A stretch of DNA of 64,000 nucleotides from Streptomyces qaidamensis (lineage in GTDB: Bacteria; Actinomycetota; Actinomycetes; Streptomycetales; Streptomycetaceae): NCBI RefSeq assembly GCF_001611795.1, contig NZ_CP015098.1:682001-746000 (forward strand). Direction: 5' to 3'. Shown here piece after piece: positions 35,409-45,690 of the stretch. The position numbers and the translations under genes are program-made. The number at the start of each line of letters is the position of its first letter. Within the stretch, counting starts at the first letter, position 1. The notes below the pieces were generated by a model that was not told the DNA's origin, did no database searches, and saw nothing but the letters and a program-made list of their open reading frames with translations.

Positions 35409-35909
35409 GTGACGGGTTTCCGGGACTTTCTGGCACGGTTCCGGCCGGTGGCATCGCCCGGCCGGGCCGCACCGGGTGGTGTCCCCGCGGACCGTTCCGC
35501 CGAACTGAATGCGGAGCTGTCACCGCCCCTGGCGCTGCTCGGACAGGCGGAGGAGGAAGCACGGGCCGTACGCGCCCGGGCTGAGGCAGCCGCCGCGTCA
35601 CACCGGCGGGAAGCACAAGGGCAGGCCGAGCAGATCGTGGCCGAGGCCCGTGAGGAGGCCGACCGGGTAAGGGCGCGCACTGCCGAGGAGGTGCTGCGGG
35701 CCGCCGAGGCCGAGTCGGCGGCGCTGCGCGCCGAAGCAGAACGCGAGGCCGCCGCCGTACGCGACCGTGCCAGGAGCCGGACGCCAGAGCTCTCCGGACG
35801 AGTGGTGGCGCTGGTGCGGGAGGACATCGCGACGGAGCAGCCATCTCCCCCGTCAGTCAAGGGACACCGGTCGCCCGGCCAGTGGCGGGCCCGGAAGGGT
35901 GGTCCCTGA
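35409..35909 (+). CDS. V/A-type ATPase stalk subunit G/H-like protein
   Basis: A 166-residue protein starting at GTG 35409, after GGAGGA. After a Pro-rich start it is a continuous Ala/Glu/Arg coiled coil (AEEEARAVRARAEAAAASHR, EQIVAEAREEADRVRARTA), as in peripheral-stalk G/H subunits. Sequence alone is poorly diagnostic; the assignment rests on its place as the first gene of the operon. The stop TGA overlaps the next ATG by one base. Confidence 0.7.
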   Translation: MTGFRDFLARFRPVASPGRAAPGGVPADRSAELNAELSPPLALLGQAEEEARAVRARAEAAAASHRREAQGQAEQIVAEAREEADRVRARTAEEVLRAAEAESAALRAEAEREAAAVRDRARSRTPELSGRVVALVREDIATEQPSPPSVKGHRSPGQWRARKGGP

Positions 35910-36851
35910 TGAGCGCCGGATGGGTGGCCGGTGTGACTCGGGCACGCGCCCTGCGGACCAGGTGCCTCGGGGGCGAGGGCATCAGGGAGGTGGCCGCGTC
36001 CCCCACCCTCGATGACGCCTTGCGCTACCTGGCGGCCACCCCCTACCGGCACGCCACCGCCGGTGCCACGCCGGCCGAAGCCCAGAGGGCGGTCTCGGCG
36101 ACACTGCTGTGGCATCTGCGGGTCCTCGCCGGCTGGCAACCGGCCACCGGCGCGGACGCCATCCGGGCACTCGCGGCGGGATTCGAGATCTCCAACGCCG
36201 AACACCATGTGAGGGCCCTCGCGGCCGACCCTCGTGCGCGAGGCACCCCAGGCCCCCATGTACCGCCCTACCGTCTGGGCGCGCTGGCGACCGCCTGGAC
36301 GCGGCTCGCCCGCGCCCGTACGCCGTCGGAGCTGCGCAACGCACTGGCGGCCTCCGTCTGGGGCGACCCCGGGGGCGAGTCCTCGGCCTCGGTCGCCACC
36401 GGTATGCGGGTCTCCGCAGCCCTACGGCTGGCCACCGCCGTTCCCGACGCGGCGCGGTGGGCGGCGGCCCGGCTCGCCCTGCTGTTCGCCCGCGAGGTGT
36501 TCGTCGTCGGCCGCCGGATGCCGGACGTTTCCGCCCGCCGGTCGGCCCGTCTGCTCGGCCCGCGGGCGGTGAGCGCGGGATCGTACGTCGACTTCCGGCA
36601 GGCGCTGCCGGCCACCGCGAGGTGGCTGCTGGAGGGCGTCGACGAAGCGGCTGACCTGTGGCGGGCCGAGGCGTGGTGGTGGAAGGCGGTCGAGCAGGAC
36701 GGCAGGGAACTGCTGCGCCGGTCCCACTTCGGCCCCCAGCCGGTGGTGGGGGCCGTGGCCGTGCTGTCCGCCGACGCCTGGCGAACTCGCGGCGCGCTGG
36801 AACTGGCCGCCCGGGGCGGCGGCCCCGGGGACTGGCCGGCGGAGGTGCTCG

Positions 36852-36865
<14 letters not shown>
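35909..36865 (+). CDS. V/A-type ATPase subunit C
   Basis: A 318-residue, largely helical protein (ATLLWHLRVLAGWQP, GADAIRALAAGFEISNAEHH, TAWTRLARARTPSELRNALAA) with the funnel-shaped ac39/NtpC family pattern that links the central stalk to the rotor ring. The IRALAAGFEISNAEHHVRAL segment is the clearest match, recalling the family's W-E-x-x-N helix. It overlaps subunit I by 14 bases. Function follows from operon context as much as from similarity. Confidence 0.75.
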
Positions 36866-38990
<2,125 letters not shown>

Positions 38991-38994
<4 letters not shown>

Positions 38995-39518
38995 CGACCC
39001 CGGCCACCGACCAGACGACGGACGCGCTCGACCCGGTCCGGGCGGGGCTGCTGCGGGCCGCTCACGCCGACGCGGAAGCGCTCCTGGCCCGCACCGAGCG
39101 AGAGGCCGTCGCCTTGCTGGACCAGGCCCGCGCCGAGGCCCGGGCGATCCTCGACGAGGCCCGGCGCCAGGGCGAGGCCGACGGCGCGGACGCAGCCCGC
39201 GACCTCCTCGTCAGGGCCAGGCGCGAGGCCAGGTCCCGCACGCTCGCCGCCCGCCGGGAGGCGTACGACGGACTGCGCCGCGAGGTCGCCGAACGGGCCG
39301 GGGACCTGCGCCGGGCCGACGGCCACGCGTCCGTGCGGGAACGACTGGAGCACCGGGCCCGTGTCCTCCTCGGTCCCTGCGCCGAGGTGAGCGAGCACCC
39401 CGACGGGGGCGTGGTGGCCCGGGCGCCGGGAAGGCGGGTCGACCTCTCGCTGACCGCGCTGGCCGACCGCGCACTGGACCGCATGGGAGCGGAGGTGCGG
39501 AGCCTGTGGGAGCCGTGA
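38991..39518 (+). CDS. V/A-type ATPase subunit E
   Basis: A 175-residue stalk subunit: long N-terminal helix (EREAVALLDQARAEARAILD) and a C-terminal domain with VSEHPDGGVVARAPGRRVDLS and ALADRALDRMGAEVRSLW, the E-subunit ending. It pairs with a G/H subunit to make the peripheral stalk. ATGA overlap upstream; stop overlaps the A-subunit GTG. Confidence 0.85.
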
Positions 39519-41278
39519 CGGAAGCCGCTGAGAGACGTCGACGACCGACCGACCGGCAGCCGGCCTCCCGGATCCTGCGCGTCACAGGACCGCTGGTGGA
39601 GATGGGGTACACGGGCGGCATCGCCATGTACGACCTGGTCTCGCTCGGTCCCGCCGGGCTGCCCGGCGAGGTTGTGGCCATCAGCGGTGACGTGGTCACC
39701 GTCCAGGCGTACGAGTACACCGGCGGCCTCGCCCCGGGGCAGACCGCGGTGCCCCAGGGCCGTCCGTTGTCGGTGCGCCTCGGGCCGGAGCTGCTCGGCG
39801 GGATCTTCGACGGCTTGCTGCGCCCCCTGTCCGGGGCCGACGACTGGCTGTTGCCCGGCGCGCAGGGGGCCGCGGCCGAGGAACGCACCTGGTTCTTCTC
39901 TCCAGTGGTGGCGCGGGGCGAGCACGTGGCCGAGGGGCAGTCGCTCGGGACGATCCGCGGCGCGGGGCCGGTGCCGGTGAAGGTGCTCGTGCCGTCCGGC
40001 TGCCGGGGAACGGTCGCGGAGGTCAGCGTCGCGGCGGAGCGTGCGCGCGACGCGGTGGTGGCCGTGGTGGGCGACACCGAGGTGACGGCCGGCGCTCTGT
40101 GGCCGGTGCGTCGGCCGCGCCCGGTGCGGGAGCGGGTCGACAGCCACGAGGCCCTCACTACCGGCCAGCGGGTGATCGACCAGCTCTTCCCCGTGGCCCG
40201 GGGCAGCACGGCGGCGGTGCCCGGTGGCTTCGGCACCGGCAAGACCGTCCTGCTGCAGCAGATCGCCAAGTGGTGCGACGCGGACGTCATCGTCTACGTC
40301 GGCTGCGGGGAGCGCGGCAACGAGATGGCCGATGTCATCACGGAGCTGTCGGAGCTCCAGGATCCGCGCACGGGCGGACGCCTCGCGGACCGCACCGTGA
40401 CGATCGCCAACACCTCCAACATGCCGATGATGGCCCGTGAGGCGAGCGTCCACACGGGGGTGACGGTCGCGGAGTACTTCCGGGACATGGGCCTCGACGT
40501 GGTGGTCATCGCCGACTCGACCTCCCGGTGGGCCGAGGCGCTGCGCGAGTTCGCCTCACGTACCGGCGCGCTGCCCGCCGAGGAGGGGTACCCGGCCGGG
40601 CTGGCCTCCGCCATCGCGGCCTTCTACGAACGGGCCGCCGCCGTGACCACTCTCGGCGGCGAACGGGGCTCGGTGACCGTGATCGGCGCGGTGTCCCCGC
40701 CGGGCGGCGACATGACGGAACCGGTGACCGCGCACACCGAACGCTTCGTCCGCTGCCTGTGGACCCTCGACCGCGATCTCGCCTACGCCCGCCACTACCC
40801 GGCGGTTTCCTGGGCCGGGTCCTTCTCTCGCGACGTCCCGGTTCTGGCCGCCGGACACCGGTTGGACGGCGATCCGGAGTGGGCCCGGCGCCGCGAACGG
40901 GTGGGAGCGGTACTGGCGGAGGCCGACCGGCTGGCCGATCTGGTGGACCTGATCGGCATCGCCGCCCTGCCCGCGCGGGAGCGCGTCAGCGTGCTGGCGG
41001 GGAGGCTGGTCCGCGAGGGTGTTCTGCAGCAGAGCGCGCTGTCGGAGCAGGACGCGTACTGCGGGCCGGAGAAGACGGCCGCGCTGGCCGACGCCGTCCT
41101 CGCGGTCGCCGGCCGCTGCCACGATCTGGTGGACTCCGGCGTCCCGGCCGCCAAGGTCGAGGAGATCGACTTCGGTCCGCTGCTGCGCGCCAGGGAGGAC
41201 AGCGGCCCGCACGACAGCGCCGGGGTGGCTGCGTGCCGGGACGCCATGCTCTCCAGGCTGGACGAGGTGCGGTCATGA
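39515..41278 (+). CDS. V/A-type ATPase catalytic subunit A
   Basis: A 587-residue catalytic subunit. The Walker A loop GGFGTGKTVLLQQ lies at ~237-249; Walker B-type VVIADSTSRWAEALRE, the A-subunit GYTGGIAMYDLV N-terminus region, the bulge domain of catalytic A-type subunits (FSPVVARGEHVAEGQ, with WFFSP), and SWAGSFSRDV are present. The catalytic Glu follows in CGERGNEMADV. GTG 39515 overlaps the E stop (GTGA) and is preferred over GTG 39506. With B it forms the A3B3 hexamer that hydrolyses or makes ATP. Confidence 0.95.
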   Translation: MTEAAERRRRPTDRQPASRILRVTGPLVEMGYTGGIAMYDLVSLGPAGLPGEVVAISGDVVTVQAYEYTGGLAPGQTAVPQGRPLSVRLGPELLGGIFDGLLRPLSGADDWLLPGAQGAAAEERTWFFSPVVARGEHVAEGQSLGTIRGAGPVPVKVLVPSGCRGTVAEVSVAAERARDAVVAVVGDTEVTAGALWPVRRPRPVRERVDSHEALTTGQRVIDQLFPVARGSTAAVPGGFGTGKTVLLQQIAKWCDADVIVYVGCGERGNEMADVITELSELQDPRTGGRLADRTVTIANTSNMPMMAREASVHTGVTVAEYFRDMGLDVVVIADSTSRWAEALREFASRTGALPAEEGYPAGLASAIAAFYERAAAVTTLGGERGSVTVIGAVSPPGGDMTEPVTAHTERFVRCLWTLDRDLAYARHYPAVSWAGSFSRDVPVLAAGHRLDGDPEWARRRERVGAVLAEADRLADLVDLIGIAALPARERVSVLAGRLVREGVLQQSALSEQDAYCGPEKTAALADAVLAVAGRCHDLVDSGVPAAKVEEIDFGPLLRAREDSGPHDSAGVAACRDAMLSRLDEVRS

Positions 41279-42678
41279 GTCTGTCCGGCGGGATCGAGTA
41301 CACGACGGTGCGCGAGCTCAGGGGGCCGATCGTGATCGTCGAGGGCGTCTCGGGGGTCGGCTGGGACGAGTACGTACGCGTCACCCTCGCCTCCGGCGAA
41401 CGGCGCCACGGCATCGTCCTGGACGCCGACCGCGACCTGGCGGTCCTGCAGGTGCTGGAGGGCACGGCGGGCATGGACCCGGAGGGTGTCCGGGCGGCCT
41501 TCTCGGGCAGTCCCCTGCGCGTCCCGGTCGGGACGGACTGGCTGGGCCGCGTCTGCAACGGCCGGGGAGCGCCCCTGGACGGTGGCCCGCCCGTTCTCGG
41601 CTCCCACGACGCCGACGTGGGCGGCGCCCCCATCAACCCGGTGCGGCGCGAGCCGCCGTCCGAGGCGGTGCTCACCGGGGTCGGGGCCGTCGACGCGCTG
41701 ACCACGCTGGTACGCGGGCAGAAGCTGCCGGTGTTCTCCGTGGCCGGGCTGCCGCATCTGGAACTGGCCGCCCAGATCGCCGCCCAGTCCACCGCCGCCG
41801 GTGAGGCGTTCAGCGTCGTCTTCGCGGGAATGGGTCTCACCCACGCCGACGCCTCCTTCGTACGCGCCGCCCTGGAGGAGCGGTCCGCCGCGGGAGAGCT
41901 GGTCCTGCTGCTCAACACGGCCGACGACCCGGTGATCGAACGGCTCCTCACCCCGCGGATCGCGCTCACCGTCGCCGAGCACCTCGCCTTCACCGGGGGA
42001 CGGCACGTCCTCGTCGTGATGACCGACATGACGACGTACGCCGAGGCCCTGCGCGAGGTCTCCGCCGCCCGCGGGGAGATCCCCGCCCGCCGCGCCTACC
42101 CCGGCTACCTCTACAGCGACCTGGCCTCCCTGTACGAACGCTGCGGACGTGTCAGGGGCCGTCCTGGCTCGGTCACCGTGCTGCCGGTGCTCACCATGCC
42201 CGCGGGTGACATCACCCACCCCGTGCCGGACCTGACCGGCTACATCACCGAGGGCCAGATCGTGCTCTCATCCGAGACTCAGGCGCGCGGCGTGTACCCG
42301 CCACTCGACGCCCTGTCCTCTCTCTCCCGGCTGATGCGCAAGGGCGCGGGCCCGGGCCGTACCCGCGACGACCATCTCGATGTCGCTGCCCAGTTGCTGG
42401 CCGCTCTGGCCCGGGCCCGGCAGGTTCGCGATCTCGCGGACCTGGTCGGTCAGGCGGCGCTGAGCCCCACCGACCGCAGATACCTGGCCTTCGAGGAGGC
42501 GTTCCTGCGGGACTTCGCCGACCAGCGCAGTGACGAACCGCGGGACCTCGACACGTCGCTGGAACGCGGCTGGCGGGCCCTGCTCACCCTGCCTCGCAGC
42601 CAACTCTCCATGCTCCCCGCCCACCTCCTCGACGCCCACGGCGCGAAGGACGCCCCGGACACGGAGGCATCCCCATGA
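41275..42678 (+). CDS. V/A-type ATPase regulatory subunit B
   Basis: A 467-residue non-catalytic hexamer subunit. It starts IEYTTVRELRGPIVIVEGVS and has FSVAGLPHLELAAQIA where the catalytic subunit has a P-loop (degenerate, as expected), VVMTDMTTYAEALREVSAA, PGYLYSDLASLYERCGR and GQIVLSSETQARGVYPPL. ATGA overlap with A; overlaps D at its end. Confidence 0.94.
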   Translation: MSLSGGIEYTTVRELRGPIVIVEGVSGVGWDEYVRVTLASGERRHGIVLDADRDLAVLQVLEGTAGMDPEGVRAAFSGSPLRVPVGTDWLGRVCNGRGAPLDGGPPVLGSHDADVGGAPINPVRREPPSEAVLTGVGAVDALTTLVRGQKLPVFSVAGLPHLELAAQIAAQSTAAGEAFSVVFAGMGLTHADASFVRAALEERSAAGELVLLLNTADDPVIERLLTPRIALTVAEHLAFTGGRHVLVVMTDMTTYAEALREVSAARGEIPARRAYPGYLYSDLASLYERCGRVRGRPGSVTVLPVLTMPAGDITHPVPDLTGYITEGQIVLSSETQARGVYPPLDALSSLSRLMRKGAGPGRTRDDHLDVAAQLLAALARARQVRDLADLVGQAALSPTDRRYLAFEEAFLRDFADQRSDEPRDLDTSLERGWRALLTLPRSQLSMLPAHLLDAHGAKDAPDTEASP

Positions 42679-43286
42679 CCGGCGCCCGCCGTACGCCGCC
42701 CGGTCGCGCGGGACGACTCCGGCTGCGGCACAGCCTCGACGTCGCGGAGCGCGGAGCCGATCTGCTGGAGCAGAAACTCCGCATCCTCCGCTCCGAGCAC
42801 CAGCGGCTGCTCCGCGCGCAGGAGGCAGCCGCCAGCGCCTGGCGGGATCTGCTGGCCGAGGCCGAGAGCTGGCTGCTGCGGGGACTGCTCCTGGGCGGGG
42901 AACAGTCCCTGGATTCGGCCGCCGCGGGCATCTGCCCCACCGATGTCACGGTTCAGTGGACCGTCTCCATGGGGGTAAGCCATCCGGCGGCGGTCGCCGT
43001 GTCCGTACCTGCCCGTTCGCCGACCGCCGCCGCTCCCACCAATACGGCCCTCGTGCACTCCGAGGCGGCCTACGGCCGTGCCGTGCGTGCCGCCGCCGAG
43101 TACGCGGCCGCACACGCCGCCGCCGAGCTCGTGGGCGCGGAGGTCGTCAGCACCCGGCACCGGGCCCGTGCCCTGCGTCGCCACTGGATACCCCGCCTGC
43201 GGGAAGCGCTCGACCGGGCCGATCTGGCCCTGGAACAGACCGAGCATGAGGACAGCGTCCGGCGGCGATGGGCTGCCGGACAGTGA
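42675..43286 (+). CDS. V/A-type ATPase subunit D
   Basis: A 203-residue central-stalk subunit with the family opening PPGRAGRLRLRHSLDVAERGADLLEQK (here quoted in parts: GRLRLRHSLDVAERGADLLE) and the closing helix TRHRARALRRHWIPRLREAL. It makes the rotor shaft with F. It is the last gene; a 100-bp gap without clear terminator follows before a USP gene on the same strand. Confidence 0.9.
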   Translation: MTGARRTPPGRAGRLRLRHSLDVAERGADLLEQKLRILRSEHQRLLRAQEAAASAWRDLLAEAESWLLRGLLLGGEQSLDSAAAGICPTDVTVQWTVSMGVSHPAAVAVSVPARSPTAAAPTNTALVHSEAAYGRAVRAAAEYAAAHAAAELVGAEVVSTRHRARALRRHWIPRLREALDRADLALEQTEHEDSVRRRWAAGQ

Positions 43287-43386
43287 CCGCTCCACGCCTC
43301 ACTGCTCCGCTCGGTCCCGAGGCGGCGGGGCGCGGCCCGGGTGAACCTGAGGGTGAGAGGCAACGGTTTTGTCTGAGGGAGGCATG

Positions 43387-44274
43387 GTGAGTGGTCTCGT
43401 GGTCGTGGGCGTGGATGGTTCGGCGTCGAGTCTCGCCGCGGTGGAGGTGGCAGCACGGGAGGCCCGGTTGCGGGGGGCCGGGCTGCGGGTGGTGCATGCG
43501 TTCGTCTGGCCCGCGGCGCACGTGCCCTTGGAGCCGTCGCCGCTGGGGCCGCCGGAAGGCGGGCTGCGGAACATGGTCGATCGCCTGGTGACGGAGGCGG
43601 TCGAGCGAGCGCGCGCGGTGGCGCCGGACGTCGATACCAGTCACGTCGTGGTCACCGCCGAGCCATTGACGGTTCTGGAGGCACAGTCCCGTGCCGCCGA
43701 GCTGGTGGTGGTCGGGTCCCGGGGCATGGGCGGGTTCGTCGGACTGCTGGTGGGCTCGACGGCGGTACATCTGGCGGCCCACGGTTCGTGTCCGGTCCTG
43801 GTGGTACGCGAGCAGCCGCACGCCGACGGTCCGATCGTGCTGGGCGTCGACGGCTCGGCCGCGGGGCAGAAGGCCGTTGATTTCGCCTTCGCCGAGGCGG
43901 CCCTGCGCGATGCGCCGTTGGTGGCGCTGCACACCTGGACCACCTGGAACGCGCCGATGCCCGCACCGCAGGACCCGTCGATGCCGTACGCGAACCCGCC
44001 CGGAGCGCTGGCCGAAGGGGAGGAGCGGCTGCTGTCCGAGGCGCTCGCCGGCCATCAGGAGCGCTATCCGGGTGTGCCGGTGGAACACAAGGTGGTGCAC
44101 GGCGGGACGCGCGAGTCGTTGATCGAGGCGAGTCGGTCCGCTCAACTGATGGTGGTCGGTGCCCGGGGGCGCGGTGGTTTCGCCGGGCTGCTCCTGGGGT
44201 CGGTCAGCCAGGCCCTGCTGCACCACGCGCACTGCCCGGTGGCTGTGGTGCGGGGAGCGGTAGAGCGTCACTGA
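43387..44274 (+). CDS. Universal stress protein, tandem domain
   Basis: A 295-residue USP. Domain 1 VVVGVDGSASSLAAVEVAA, with intact VVGSRGMGGFVGLLVGSTA; domain 2 IVLGVDGSAAGQKAVDFAF, with intact VVGARGRGGFAGLLLGSVSQ, so both ATP-binding motifs are complete, unlike the group at 14159/22369/50592. It ends LLHHAHCPVAVVRG. Close paralogue of 49654-50541 (same VHAF and HTW/HVWNTW landmarks). GTG 43387 is chosen for spacing; ATG 43384 is one base after GGAGG. Confidence 0.9.
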   Translation: MSGLVVVGVDGSASSLAAVEVAAREARLRGAGLRVVHAFVWPAAHVPLEPSPLGPPEGGLRNMVDRLVTEAVERARAVAPDVDTSHVVVTAEPLTVLEAQSRAAELVVVGSRGMGGFVGLLVGSTAVHLAAHGSCPVLVVREQPHADGPIVLGVDGSAAGQKAVDFAFAEAALRDAPLVALHTWTTWNAPMPAPQDPSMPYANPPGALAEGEERLLSEALAGHQERYPGVPVEHKVVHGGTRESLIEASRSAQLMVVGARGRGGFAGLLLGSVSQALLHHAHCPVAVVRGAVERH

Positions 44275-44374
44275 GGACGCCGGTCACGGAGTTCGGTGCC
44301 TGGGCAGCGGGCGCTGGGTCGCTCCGAACACCGAGGTGTGACCGTGCCCCGGATACTCCTGGTCCGGGCCCGAC

Positions 44375-45034
44375 TCACTGGAACGCCGCGTGGATCTCCT
44401 GCTCGGTCGCGGAGTGCGAGACGAGGAGGAGTTCGTCCCCGGCATGCAGTCGGATCGCCGGGTCCGGCACGGTGGGCTGGCCGCCGCGGACGATCGTGGC
44501 GACAACGGTTCCCTCGGGCAGCCGGACCTCGCCCAGAGTGCGGCCCACCGCCCTGGACTGCGGGGTGATGGCCGTTTCGATGACGTCGACGCCGGCTTTG
44601 CTGAGCCGCAGCAGGGCGACCGTGTCGGTGGCCCCGGTGGCCTCCTCGATGAGAGAGATCAGCGGGGTGGCGGCGGGTACGGCGACGTCGACACCCCATC
44701 GCGCGTCGAACAGCCAGGCGTTGTCGGCGTCGTTGACCCGGGCGGCCACGCGAGCCACCGAGAACTGGCGTTTGGCAAGCAGGCTGATGACGAGGTTGTC
44801 CTCGTCGTCACCGGTGGTGGCGATGACAAGGTCGGCGGCCAGGGCACCGGAGTCTTCCAGGAGGGCCGGTTCGCACGCGTCTCCGGTGACCAGCCGCACT
44901 CCCGGGAGGCGGCCTTCCAGTTCGGCCATGCGGTCGTCGTCGATGTCGATCAGCGTGATCTCGTTGCGTGCCGCGGAGAGTACCTGGGCGATCTGGGTTC
45001 CCAGCCGTCCCGCGCCGGCGATGAGGACGTTCAC
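44375..45034 (-). CDS. TrkA-type K+ uptake regulator (RCK subunit, second of pair)
   Basis: A 219-residue RCK protein: NAD-binding TrkA_N (MNVLIAGAGRLGTQIAQVLS, acidic LIDIDDDR after beta-2, DLVIATTGDDEDNLV) and a TrkA_C half (~140-219, GRTLGEVRLPEGTVVATIVR). It would gate a Trk/Ktr potassium transporter in response to nucleotides; no transporter gene is adjacent. Its ATG overlaps the stop of the next upstream TrkA gene. M. tuberculosis CeoB/CeoC are a comparable pair. Confidence 0.9.
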   Translation of the reverse strand: MNVLIAGAGRLGTQIAQVLSAARNEITLIDIDDDRMAELEGRLPGVRLVTGDACEPALLEDSGALAADLVIATTGDDEDNLVISLLAKRQFSVARVAARVNDADNAWLFDARWGVDVAVPAATPLISLIEEATGATDTVALLRLSKAGVDVIETAITPQSRAVGRTLGEVRLPEGTVVATIVRGGQPTVPDPAIRLHAGDELLLVSHSATEQEIHAAFQ

Positions 45035-45690
45035 GTTCCCAGCTCCTTGTCGAGAAAGCCGCGCAGCCTGCCGAGCGCGGTGGCGGCGACGGCGAAGGTG
45101 ACCAGGTCGCCCTCCTGCGCGGACGCGCTGTGCGCGGGGATCAGGGAACGGCCCGCGCGGGTGACCTCGACGACGCGGATCTCGCCGTCGACGTCGAATT
45201 CGGTCAGCCGCCGCCCGATGAGATAGGCCGGCACCTCGGAGCGGATGAGCAGGGTCTCTCCATTGCCGAAAGTGAGCTCGGGGCCCAGGTGGCGGTGCAG
45301 CAGCATCTGGTGGATCTGGTGCACGGTCCAGCGGACGCTGGCGATGCTGGGGATGCCGAGTTCGCGGTAGATGTCGGCACGCCGGGGATCGTAGATGCGG
45401 GCGACGACGATCGGCACCCGGTAAGTCTCCTTCGCCGTCCGTGCGCAGACGATGTTGCTGTTGTCCCCGGAGGTCACGGCGACGAAGGCGTCCGTGTGCT
45501 CGATCCCGGCCGCCTGGAGCACGGCCCGGCTGTAGCCGTTGCCCTCGTGGAAGCGGATGTGGGGGCTGTCGGGCAGCCGCCGGGCCGCCTTGGGACGCCG
45601 GTCGACGACCCGCACGTCATGCCCTTCGGTGGCGAGCAGACCGGCGAGGGTCGAGCCCACCCGTCCGCAGCCGACGACGATCACCTTCAC
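45031..45690 (-). CDS. TrkA-type K+ uptake regulator (RCK subunit, first of pair)
   Basis: A 219-residue sister of the previous protein: MKVIVVGCGRVGSTLAGLLA, VRVVDRRPKAARRL, DAFVAVTSGDNSNIV, and a TrkA_C half (EVPAYLIGRRLTEFDVDGEI). After beta-2 the residues are DRR rather than DID, so nucleotide preference may differ between the pair, which may form heteromers. Start GTG 45690 has GGAGG six bases upstream and overlaps the P-type ATPase stop, giving a three-gene cation operon. Confidence 0.9.
   Translation of the reverse strand: MKVIVVGCGRVGSTLAGLLATEGHDVRVVDRRPKAARRLPDSPHIRFHEGNGYSRAVLQAAGIEHTDAFVAVTSGDNSNIVCARTAKETYRVPIVVARIYDPRRADIYRELGIPSIASVRWTVHQIHQMLLHRHLGPELTFGNGETLLIRSEVPAYLIGRRLTEFDVDGEIRVVEVTRAGRSLIPAHSASAQEGDLVTFAVAATALGRLRGFLDKELGT

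Noticed and set aside
44275..44374. Possible terminator between the USP and TrkA genes
   Set aside because: Only scattered complementary pairs with long loops; no compact stem.
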